This document shows, one piece after another, positions 1 through 6,449 of a DNA stretch of 16,531 nucleotides. The notes under the pieces were generated by a model, which was not told where the DNA came from, made no database searches, and was given only the letters and a program-made list of their open reading frames with translations. The DNA is taken from the NCBI GenBank assembly GCA_903926695.1, contig CAIYKK010000403.1:1-16531 (forward strand), given 5' to 3'. Origin of the DNA: an uncultured Burkholderiales bacterium. Its GTDB lineage: Bacteria > Pseudomonadota > Gammaproteobacteria > Burkholderiales > Burkholderiaceae_C. Made by a program: the position numbers and the translations under genes. Positions within the stretch are counted from its first letter, which is position 1. Every line of letters starts with the position of its first letter.

Positions 1-13
1 CGATAATGCAACG

Positions 14-356
14 GTGAAGCCTGCCAGACCGTCGCTGGTGCAATTTCCGAAAGGAAGCACTGGAGGACCGTCCGGACTGCACAGGACAGCGTAGGAGGTA
101 ACACCTCTCCACCGTGAGGTGAGGATCAGAGCAACAGAGACGAGCCGGTTCAATCCGGGTGAAACGGGCAATCTCTACGCGCAGCAACACCAAATAGGCC
201 AGCAGTGATGTGGTTCCGCAGAGCTGGCGGGTAGGTGGCACCGAGCCGGGCAGGCGACTCCCGGCCCAGATTAATGGCGGTCACACCGGGCTTGCTTTGC
301 TTTCGGGCAAGGCAAGTTCGGCGCACAAAATCCGGCTTATCGGCGGGCTTCACACT
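14..356 (+). ncRNA. rnpB: RNase P RNA, bacterial type, divergent
   Basis: This is the catalytic RNA of ribonuclease P, which trims the 5' leader from tRNA precursors. The ends pair as helix P1: GTGAAGCCTGCC at 14-25 with GGCGGGCTTCAC at 342-353 (one G-U pair). P2 is present as GACCGTC near 26-32 pairing with GGCGGTC before the P18 region, with an A-U to C-G change relative to E. coli that keeps pairing. P3 is capped by a GAAA loop, P9 by a GTGA loop. Conserved stretches are recognisable: GTCCGGACTGCACAGG, GCAACAGAGA, CACCAAATAGG, GCGGGTAGGTGG and CCGGCTTATCGG. Oddities: the segment that should hold P12, P13 and P14 is missing, P18 is lengthened, and the usual GGAAAGTCC reads GGACCGTCC. Transcription converges on the Rrf2-type gene 35 bases downstream. 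I am confident of the family; exact ends are inferred from P1. Confidence 0.93.
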
Positions 357-390
357 TTATTTCCAGCCGGCTTCAAGTCCATCAGGTCTA

Positions 391-951
391 TCAGGCCGAT
401 GCGCGGCCTGTCGTGCCGCCCGCCAGCAGCGAGCGCCCCAGCGCAAACACCGAGTTCGGCGCCGTCGTCTGCACCGGCTTGGGCTTGCGCGGCGCATACA
501 CCCCGCGCTTGACCGGGCGCGTTTCCACCTTCAGACCACGGGCGCGCTGCTCGTCGGCCAGATCGTGCAGGCTGATGGCCTGCATGTGCGCGGTCATCTG
601 CGCGCTCAGGGTGTCCCACAGCGCTTGCGTCATCGAGTCTGTCGGACCTTCTTTGTCTGCGCTTTCCTGGCCGACGTGGCCGGACTTGGCCGATGGCGCT
701 TCGATAGCACCGATGATGTCGGCCACCGAAATGGCCTGCTCGGCGCGCGCCAGCGTATAGCCGCCGCTCGGGCCTCGGGTGCTTTGCACCAGACCGCCCT
801 GGCGCAGCTTGCTGAACAATTGCTCCAGATAAGACACCGAAATCTGGTGCCGCGCCCCGACATCGGCCAGCGAGACCGGGCCAGCGTGCCCACGCAGGGC
901 AATGTCGATCATGGCGGTGACTGCAAAACGGCTTCGGGTGCTCATGCGCAT
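391..951 (-). CDS. Rrf2-family (IscR-like) transcriptional regulator without cysteines
   Basis: A 186-residue DNA-binding regulator. The N-terminal winged helix is very close to IscR: RFAVTAMIDIALR at about 8-20, ISVSYLEQLFSKLRQGGLV at 37-55 (recognition helix region) and STRGPSGGYTLARA at 57-70 (wing). In IscR three cysteines and a histidine near residues 92-107 hold a [2Fe-2S] cluster that sets DNA specificity. Here the matching stretch (about 88-108, just before MTQALW) has none, and the entire protein has no cysteine. The C-terminal tail is basic and proline-rich. I chose the start at the ATG read from 951 because AAGGAGAG lies six bases upstream; the longer frame from 978 lacks that support. 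It is divergent from the nhaR-type gene. No iscS/iscU is seen next to it. It may regulate without a cluster; true target genes are unknown. Confidence 0.88.
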   Translation of the reverse strand: MRMSTRSRFAVTAMIDIALRGHAGPVSLADVGARHQISVSYLEQLFSKLRQGGLVQSTRGPSGGYTLARAEQAISVADIIGAIEAPSAKSGHVGQESADKEGPTDSMTQALWDTLSAQMTAHMQAISLHDLADEQRARGLKVETRPVKRGVYAPRKPKPVQTTAPNSVFALGRSLLAGGTTGRASA

Positions 952-996
952 GGTGTTCTCTCCTTGAGGCCTCCACAAACGGGCCTGATAGGTTGA

Positions 997-1025
997 ACTA
1001 TAAAAACCTTTTCACTTCGCGTAAA
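997..1025 (-). promoter_or_regulatory. Probable sigma-70 promoter for the Rrf2-type gene
   Basis: Reading the minus strand, TTTACG (1025-1020) and TATAGT (1002-997) are separated by exactly 17 bases. They match the -35 and -10 consensus at 4/6 and 5/6. The start point would fall near 990, leaving a leader of about 40 bases before the AAGGAGAG site and ATG. The surrounding 952-1076 gap is AT-rich and is shared with the divergent LysR-type gene, whose own promoter and auto-regulatory site should overlap here. Confidence 0.6.
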
Positions 1026-1076
1026 TTCGTATTTGAAACAAAATCAATGCGTAAAAAACGAACAATCAGGCAACGC

Positions 1077-1973
1077 ATGAACTTCAAACATTTGCATTAT
1101 TTCTGGGTGGCGGCCAAGGCGGGCGGCATTTTGCGCGCCGGTGAGCAGCTGCACACCACGCCGCAAACCCTGTCCGGCCAGATCAAGCTGCTCGAAGGCT
1201 GGCTGGGGCGTGCGCTGTTTCGCAAAAGCGGGCGCCAGCTGGAACTAACCGACGAGGGGCGCATGGCGCTGGGCTACGCCGACCAGATTTTTGCGCTGGG
1301 CGCGGAGATGGAAGCCGTCCTGCGCCAGGCCAGCGGCGGCGTCAAAACGCTGGAGTTCCGCGTCGGCGTGGCCGATTCGGTGGCCAAGTCGGTGGTCTAT
1401 CGGCTGCTGGAGCCTGCGCTGGCCATGCCCGAGCCGGTGCGCCTGATCTGCAGCGAAGGCAAGTTTCCCGACCTGCTGGCGCAACTGGCGCTGCACCGGC
1501 TCGATCTGGTGCTGGCCGATGAGCAGATGCCGCCGCGCTTGAGCATCAAGGCGTTCAATCACCCGCTGGGCCGCACGCCCATGAGTTTTTTCTGCACGCC
1601 GACGCTGAAGACGCAATTGACCGGCGACTTTCCGCAGTGCCTGAACGGTGCGCCCATGCTGATCCAGGGCGTGTCGTCGTCGGTGCGCAAGGAGCTGGAC
1701 AGCTGGCTCATCAAGCACCAGATCCACCCGCGCATCATTGGCGAGTTTGACGACGGGGCGCTGATGCAAGCCTTTGGCCGCGAAGGCCGGGGCGTGTTCA
1801 TGTCGGCCAGCGTGCTGGAGGCCGAAACGCTGGCGCAGTACGGCGTGGAAGTCATCGGCCGCACCGACGAGATGACGGAGGAGTTTTTTGCCGTCTCGGT
1901 CGAGCGGCGTATCACGCACCCGTGCGTGGCGGTGATTACCGAAGCGGCGCGGGGGCGGCTGCTGCAGGTTTGA
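1077..1973 (+). CDS. nhaR: LysR-family transcriptional regulator, NhaR type
   Basis: A 298-residue LysR-type regulator. The N-terminus NFKHLHYFWVAAKAGGI, the helix-turn-helix with TPQTLSGQIKLLE (about 33-45), and the effector domain with GVADSVAKSVVYRLLEPAL and IGEFDDGALMQAFGREG follow E. coli NhaR closely in order and spacing. In E. coli NhaR activates the sodium/proton antiporter gene nhaA in response to sodium. No antiporter gene is in the window, so the target here is unknown and a same-family regulator with other targets is possible. The frame opens at 993, but the ATG at 1077 gives the family-typical N-terminus; the extra 28 residues upstream are basic, AT-rich and promoter-like. The Shine-Dalgarno is weak (CAGG). 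It is divergent from the Rrf2-type gene. Confidence 0.85.
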   Translation: MNFKHLHYFWVAAKAGGILRAGEQLHTTPQTLSGQIKLLEGWLGRALFRKSGRQLELTDEGRMALGYADQIFALGAEMEAVLRQASGGVKTLEFRVGVADSVAKSVVYRLLEPALAMPEPVRLICSEGKFPDLLAQLALHRLDLVLADEQMPPRLSIKAFNHPLGRTPMSFFCTPTLKTQLTGDFPQCLNGAPMLIQGVSSSVRKELDSWLIKHQIHPRIIGEFDDGALMQAFGREGRGVFMSASVLEAETLAQYGVEVIGRTDEMTEEFFAVSVERRITHPCVAVITEAARGRLLQV

Positions 1974-2095
1974 ACTGCAAAAGCGCCTGATCGCCACCAA
2001 AATATGCACGTATGATCCTGACAACCGACGAAATTTAAATCTCTCACTGCTAATGGAGGCCTCTTGACCAACAATTTTTACCTAATGGGTGTCTT
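1974..2095 (+). other. Gap at the left edge of the AT-rich island
   Basis: The sequence changes here from GC-rich to AT-rich. It contains TATGAT at 2011-2016, a good -10 hexamer without a convincing -35, and a GGAGG at 2055-2059 that sits 36 bases before the first island ATG, too far to serve it. In the frame ending at the TGA at 2097-2099 (overlapping that ATG) the sequence is open from 2022, but there is no good start codon and I see no recognisable product. No terminator, tRNA or direct repeat is visible. Confidence 0.4.
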
Positions 2096-2329
2096 ATGAG
2101 CGAACGAATCATCATAGGAGTTAAGAACAAAGCGAATGTTAATAAACCATGGCTTGGTTTGATCGATGCAATTGCAGAAGAGGTAGATGGGAAACTACTT
2201 CCGATTACCGAGCAGAGCTTTTGTCCGACCAGGCAGGTTTTTATTGTAACTGGCTACGAAGAACTTGAAGCTAATTTCAAGGTAGGTGAGTTATTTAAAA
2301 TTCGTGTTGAACTCAATCAGGAAGAATAA
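2096..2329 (+). CDS. Short N-terminal reading frame of the AAA+ defence protein, or a small separate gene
   Basis: Codes for 77 residues of mixed beta character (RIIIGVKNKANVNKPWLGLI, then QVFIVTGY and LFKIRVELNQEE). I do not recognise it as a known stand-alone family. The start is ATG at 2096 with only a weak GGGTG four bases upstream. It ends at TAA 2327-2329. The same frame continues open after that TAA for 35 codons and then joins, in phase, the AAA+ frame. Those 35 codons read as ordinary protein (for example QPNDIAEVIDANLPDRNVRR), so the simplest reading is that this is the first part of the AAA+ protein cut off by one nonsense codon. A genuine small partner protein remains possible. 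Confidence 0.6.
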   Translation: MSERIIIGVKNKANVNKPWLGLIDAIAEEVDGKLLPITEQSFCPTRQVFIVTGYEELEANFKVGELFKIRVELNQEE

Positions 2330-2434
2330 GGGCCATGCAAATACAAAGCACACGCTCATTCTTCGCTTAAGCTGCAGCCCAATGACATTGCCGAAGTCAT
2401 TGATGCCAATCTGCCAGATCGAAATGTCCGCCGC

Positions 2435-4636
2435 TTGAACGTCAGTGTACTCCCAGGTACTAAGTACATTCTTATTAAAAATAGTGCAGGCGATTGCTAC
2501 GGCCCTTTCGATTGGGAGGACAAGAGTCAGTCCTTGTATGATATGGAGATTGAGCTAAAAATTATTACTGGTGGCGGACTTGGTAGAGTTGGTCGCACTC
2601 GTCAAATCAGTAAAATATCACCGGCGACAATTAATAACGCAGTTAACCTTGATTCTGTAATTGGCAGAAAAACCCTGATTCAAAATGTGGCTAATATTGC
2701 CAGTATTGGGTACGAGGAATATGCGAGTGACAAAGAGATCATTGACTATGTGAAAGCGCTTGCTGTTGAAAATGCGGGTCGGACAATCGATCGTAAAAGC
2801 TTGGCGAATCTCTCAAATTTGGCAAGCAACAGCAAACAAGGCTCCGATCAATTGAGTAAAAGTCGGATCGCTCTCTTTAATAAGATTGTTGCATTCAATG
2901 CGGATATTCTGAGTGATATGAATGATGTTTTTGCAACTTATCTGAAGGGGGAAGATGGGGCGAAAATTCTTGAGAGGTATGTTCAGGAAAAACGCACAAA
3001 ATACATCGATCAGCTTAAAGGGGAAGATGAATTTCATAATGATGAACAGATTAAACGTCGAAGAAGTGAATTGAGTGAAATTGAAAAATTTATTGAATCC
3101 CGTCGCAAGGAGGCGACTGCCTTGAGCGATAAAATCGAGGCAGATCGAAAAACTCTTGAAGATGGCGTTGTTGCAGACCAGAAAGCCTACCTTGAAAAGG
3201 TCTCCAAAGAGAATCAGGTTAAAATCGCAGAAATGAATGCCAAGGAATTCGCTGCTGAAAATAGGCTTGCCGATATTAAGGTAAGAATCGGAAAACTGGC
3301 AGAAGTCGATGATATTCAGAAATCAGTTATAGCAAAACAGGGCGTTTTGGATCATATTCAGCAGCAAATTGAAGGTAAAAAGAAAGAAATTGAAGATAAA
3401 AAGAAAGAGAGAGATGCCGTGCTTGAAGAAAGCCGCAGGGCAGAAGATGACATCCGTAAGAAGCTTCGATGCATGAAGCCATACGTTGATCATCTCAATG
3501 GTTCTTTTACAGGAGAGGAATTGAAACAACTTGATATCAAGGTTGACTGTAAGGATATTTCTAGTAAGGTAAATATAGATTCCAAGTATGATATTCAGCG
3601 TTCAGTTATTGATTCTGTAAAAATTCGGATTTCTGAACTTGGTCGTTCACTGGATAATCAGGAAGTCGCCAACTTATTGATATTAACGCAGCAGAGCTTT
3701 ATTACTTTCTTTGCAGGACTGCCGGGTGTTGGCAAGACATCATTGTGTAAACTCATGACTCAAGCACAGGGAGTTGAGAAGCGTCTTCTTAGCGTTTCTG
3801 TAGCGAGGGGATGGACTTCGATTAAGGATATGGTCGGTTTTCATAATCCTTTGAACGACAGATTTCAGCCAGCATCGACAGGCATGTACGAGTTCTTGCG
3901 TGCTATTGATGAAGAAGCGAAGGTTGGAGGCTCAAATCCTATGTCTTACATCTTGCTTGATGAGGCGAACCTGAGTTCTATCGAGCACTACTGGTCTGCT
4001 TTCATGGGGGTGGCTGATGCTACGGCCAATCAAAAGTTACCTATTGGGCAAGATTCATTGGTGATTCCACGGAGTCTTCGTTTTCTCGCCACGATTAATT
4101 ATGATGGCACTACAGAGCCACTGAGTTCGCGTATCCTAGATCGTGCTGGTGTGATCGTGATGGAACCCGGTGAAATTACTCCTCGTCAATCTATTGATGA
4201 ATCCGTCTTGCAAGCCCTGCCTGTCTCGTCCGAGCATATGAATGCCCTGTTCGGCCTGTTCGATGAGACACCTGAACTTGAAATCGGGGAGAAGTCTGCG
4301 CTTGAGGCGATCCGTGAAGTTTTGCGTAATCCGTCCGTTGATCAAGGGCGGAGCATTCACATTAGCCAGCGCAAGATTAATGCCATTCGTCAGTATTGTG
4401 GTCGTGCTCGTCCTATCATGCGCTCAGATGGAAATGAAGTGACTGCACTGGATTGGGCGATCATGCAGCATGTTCTTCCGCAGGTTACTGGACACGGAAG
4501 TAAGTTCGGCAATCGTTTGATTTCTTTAAAAAAATGCTTTGAAGATCACGACCTTGAGAACTCTGCCAAATATCTGAATCAGATGATTTTGTCTGGCCAG
4601 AATGATCTTCATTCCTACGAATTTTTTTGCTGGTAA
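2435..4636 (+). CDS. McrB-like AAA+ motor protein with long coiled coil
   Basis: In the 733-residue version the order is: a beta-rich N-terminal part (about 1-50), a helical part, a charged coiled coil (about 190-345, rich in K/E/R heptads such as IEGKKKEIEDKKKERD), and an AAA+ domain. Walker A is GLPGVGKTS (428-436), Walker B is ILLDEAN (506-512, D509/E510), and the sensor stretch is ATINYDGTTEPLSSRILDRA (552-571) with candidate arginine fingers R566 and R570. This layout belongs to the AAA+ proteins paired with DUF2357/McrC-like nucleases in McrBC-like systems. They are thought to power nuclease action on foreign DNA or RNA. The nominal start is a TTG with no Shine-Dalgarno, an unlikely true start: the frame is open upstream to the TAA at 2327. 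The next gene begins three bases after its TAA, so the two are probably co-translated. Confidence 0.85.
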   Translation: MNVSVLPGTKYILIKNSAGDCYGPFDWEDKSQSLYDMEIELKIITGGGLGRVGRTRQISKISPATINNAVNLDSVIGRKTLIQNVANIASIGYEEYASDKEIIDYVKALAVENAGRTIDRKSLANLSNLASNSKQGSDQLSKSRIALFNKIVAFNADILSDMNDVFATYLKGEDGAKILERYVQEKRTKYIDQLKGEDEFHNDEQIKRRRSELSEIEKFIESRRKEATALSDKIEADRKTLEDGVVADQKAYLEKVSKENQVKIAEMNAKEFAAENRLADIKVRIGKLAEVDDIQKSVIAKQGVLDHIQQQIEGKKKEIEDKKKERDAVLEESRRAEDDIRKKLRCMKPYVDHLNGSFTGEELKQLDIKVDCKDISSKVNIDSKYDIQRSVIDSVKIRISELGRSLDNQEVANLLILTQQSFITFFAGLPGVGKTSLCKLMTQAQGVEKRLLSVSVARGWTSIKDMVGFHNPLNDRFQPASTGMYEFLRAIDEEAKVGGSNPMSYILLDEANLSSIEHYWSAFMGVADATANQKLPIGQDSLVIPRSLRFLATINYDGTTEPLSSRILDRAGVIVMEPGEITPRQSIDESVLQALPVSSEHMNALFGLFDETPELEIGEKSALEAIREVLRNPSVDQGRSIHISQRKINAIRQYCGRARPIMRSDGNEVTALDWAIMQHVLPQVTGHGSKFGNRLISLKKCFEDHDLENSAKYLNQMILSGQNDLHSYEFFCW

Positions 4637-4639
4637 GCG

Positions 4640-5767
4640 ATGCTTTCAGTAAAAGTACAAATTTTTATTGATGGCAGGGTAACGCACTGGTCGCCGGGCA
4701 GCGAGACTCCTCCTCCACTAATCGTGAAAGAGAATCAACAGCTCAAGGTCAAGATATGTCTTGGTCGAACTAATGAGCTATTGCGGGTTCCCAGAGTCGC
4801 TGTTGAAGACCACTCGATCCAGCTCCATCGGGAGGACTTTACTGATGAGGAGGGGTGCGGCGTAGTCGCTTTCTCATCAGCTCCTGAGAAAGTCTTTCGC
4901 GAGTCTTTTGGCTTGGCCTTCTTGCATCTTTTTATGGCGGATGAAAAGTTTTCCCTGCCGTTTGAGGTGTTGGCCACAAAAGTGACCGCAATTCAGACTG
5001 AGCGAATGATTCGTTATCTGGCAGAGAAGCGAGAGAACATCATTCGGGTTTGTTTGTCGCGCACGATGCGGCTAACTGGTATAAAAGAGGGCTGGTCTGA
5101 TCCAGAGATGGTGCTGTCCACAGCAGAAAAAATCATCAACACTCTTCTCGATTGCAGGGGAGAGCTTCGACAGCAAATTCGCAGCAAGCTCGTTCCGGCA
5201 AAAGTTCCCGCATGGAAAGCCGAGCAATCTGGCAGTTTGATCGACCCGGTGGATGTGATTTTCAACCTTGACTCACTGCGTCCCGGCGATGGACGCCAGG
5301 ATGTAATATTGCGCGGACGAACCTACTCGACCAGCGCCATTGATGTGACCGCCCTGGTCAGGAATACCAATGTCGAAGAAAATACAATTCTGATTGGAGG
5401 GCTCTACTCAATCCGCCGGGTGATTACTTCGTTGATGGATGAGATTGGCGCTGAATTTAAAGATCGTCAAATTTCGGCTTACGACAAAGAATATATCACG
5501 CTTGGTGAAATGTTGACAAAACTTACCGGCGGTGCGATGTATGAGCGTTGCGAGCGCGTTATTTTTTCTACCGAAAATCTGATCAGAATGTTTGAGAATG
5601 ATTTTGGAATTAAGTTTGCCGGAGAAGTTCATCCAAAAATCACGCCTTATGTCCGTTCGTCCCGCTTGTACCGAAATATTTTTGAGCAATACGCTCACTG
5701 GTACGGCCTTGGAAGCCCTTCCTTTGATGGCGATTTGTTTTTGATTAAGGTGCGGTCCTTGTCTTAA
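4640..5767 (+). CDS. DUF2357/McrC-like protein, N-terminal part
   Basis: Codes for 375 residues forming the N-terminal domain of the nuclease partner of the AAA+ protein. It starts at ATG 4640, three bases after the AAA+ stop, with GGTAAG overlapping that stop as a weak ribosome site, which suggests translational coupling. The region LTGGAMYERCERVIFSTENL and the following helical stretch up to DLFLIKVRSLS fit the part of DUF2357 proteins that precedes the nuclease core. It stops at TAA 5765-5767 exactly where family members continue into a helix leading to the catalytic domain, so as written it lacks all nuclease residues. On its own it might still bind the AAA+ ring but could not cut. Confidence 0.8.
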   Translation: MLSVKVQIFIDGRVTHWSPGSETPPPLIVKENQQLKVKICLGRTNELLRVPRVAVEDHSIQLHREDFTDEEGCGVVAFSSAPEKVFRESFGLAFLHLFMADEKFSLPFEVLATKVTAIQTERMIRYLAEKRENIIRVCLSRTMRLTGIKEGWSDPEMVLSTAEKIINTLLDCRGELRQQIRSKLVPAKVPAWKAEQSGSLIDPVDVIFNLDSLRPGDGRQDVILRGRTYSTSAIDVTALVRNTNVEENTILIGGLYSIRRVITSLMDEIGAEFKDRQISAYDKEYITLGEMLTKLTGGAMYERCERVIFSTENLIRMFENDFGIKFAGEVHPKITPYVRSSRLYRNIFEQYAHWYGLGSPSFDGDLFLIKVRSLS

Positions 5768-5794
5768 ATTTTTGAATTTTTTGTTCTTTTTAGA

Positions 5795-6430
5795 TTGTTT
5801 GACTATTTGAGTGAAGATGGCTGGAAATTTACTGATTCTTCGCTGAGTGAAGAGTTTGAAAAGCTGATCCCGGATGTGATGACTTTTGAGAAGGGGCAGA
5901 TGAAAATTACGCTGTCTTACGAGCCTAATATTTTGACTTTTTCTGGTCGAACGCCGCATATGGAACTTGTCAAGCTCTCGGAGTATTCTGGAAGCAACTG
6001 GAGGCCAGACTACACGATGCGCGTTGAAGATATGTCAAACAATCTGGTTCGATACTTGATTCTGGATGCCAAGTACAGTAGCCCATATTGGGTTGAGAAT
6101 ACTCATATCAAAAATCTGTATGACAAGTATTATGAGCATATGGCAGTTTTTGATAAACTGAGGAACTGTATTTCCCGAAATGAAATCATGAGCGTATTTG
6201 CTATTTTTCCAGAGGCACTTGATCGGGCACCCAGGGCGGTGAACATGCGCTTTCCTGAGTTTGGACTCGATGGTCGCGGCCCCATGATGATGCCAATGCT
6301 GGCTGGACTTCCAATTTCTTTGGAGACAGATGCATTAATGGAAAAATGGCTGGATAAGGCGCTTCGTGCGATTATGCTTTCGATGGGTACGACCTTATTT
6401 TCGGAAACTACGCTACCGGCGGCAGCGTAG
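5795..6430 (+). CDS. DUF2357/McrC-like protein, PD-(D/E)XK nuclease part
   Basis: Codes for the C-terminal nuclease domain. In the 211-residue version the PD-(D/E)XK signature is RPDYTM (P71, D72) followed by LILDAKY (D91, K93), the usual metal-binding and catalytic set. A helix with NLYDKYYEHMAVF follows, as is common after this core. The nominal start TTG at 5795 has no ribosome-binding site and is probably not a real start. The frame is the same as the preceding gene and is open back to TAA 5765, giving IFEFFVLFRLFDYL as a continuous helix. It ends with TAG 6428-6430 inside a perfect inverted repeat and faces the Nudix-MBL gene 19 bases away. Confidence 0.75.
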   Translation: MFDYLSEDGWKFTDSSLSEEFEKLIPDVMTFEKGQMKITLSYEPNILTFSGRTPHMELVKLSEYSGSNWRPDYTMRVEDMSNNLVRYLILDAKYSSPYWVENTHIKNLYDKYYEHMAVFDKLRNCISRNEIMSVFAIFPEALDRAPRAVNMRFPEFGLDGRGPMMMPMLAGLPISLETDALMEKWLDKALRAIMLSMGTTLFSETTLPAAA

Positions 6431-6432
6431 TT
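6406..6432. repeat. Perfect 9-bp inverted repeat at the right end of the island
   Basis: AACTACGCT (6406-6414) and AGCGTAGTT (6424-6432) are exact reverse complements around a nine-base GC-rich loop. The repeat covers the TAG stop of the nuclease gene and lies between two convergent genes, so a bidirectional terminator is possible. Neither side has a clear T-run, so factor-independent termination is not well supported. Confidence 0.5.
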
Positions 6433-6449
6433 GCGCGCACAGGCTGGAG

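Larger units (their letters stand above)
2096..4636 (+). pseudogene. Interrupted full-length AAA+ gene (one in-frame TAA at 2327-2329)
   Basis: Joined across the TAA, the frame from ATG 2096 to TAA 4634-4636 is 847 codons with a single internal stop. There is no other stop in the 35 codons between 2330 and 2434, no ATG or GTG start there, and no ribosome-binding site near the TTG at 2435. The joined N-terminus would run LFKIRVELNQEE, stop, GPCKYKAHAHSSLKL, then into the beta-rich region with ILIKNSAGDCYGPF. One substitution (for instance GAA or CAA to TAA) would explain it. Alternatives are two separate genes, readthrough of the stop, or a base error in the assembly. Confidence 0.5.
4640..6430 (+). 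pseudogene. Interrupted DUF2357/PD-(D/E)XK nuclease gene (one in-frame TAA at 5765-5767)
   Basis: Joined across the stop the gene has 597 codons, a plausible full length for a DUF2357 protein: N-terminal domain, connecting helix, then nuclease core. The break falls between FLIKVRSLS and IFEFFVLFRLFDYL. The two halves are in the same frame with only nine codons between the stop and the TTG at 5795, and both halves are well preserved. A single substitution (for example GAA to TAA, restoring SLSEIFEFF) would repair it. It is therefore a recent nonsense mutation, a suppressed stop, or a sequence error rather than an old decayed gene. Confidence 0.65.

Noticed and set aside
235..996. Long plus-strand frame over rnpB and the Rrf2-type gene
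   Set aside because: It is the shadow of the minus-strand regulator and of a structured RNA; the translation is arginine-rich and has no family features.
2022..2099. Open frame ending in TGA that overlaps the ATG at 2096, with GGAGG before a TTG at 2064, as a leader peptide
   Set aside because: The spacing from GGAGG to TTG is only four bases, the peptide would be 11 residues, and nothing in its content suggests regulation.
2335..2370. An ATG at 2335 opening a short frame (MQIQSTRSFFA) that could be the true AAA+ start followed by a frameshift
   Set aside because: It has no ribosome-binding site, stops after 11 codons, and no slippery site is evident. The in-phase continuation from the 2096 frame explains the sequence with one base change and no shift.
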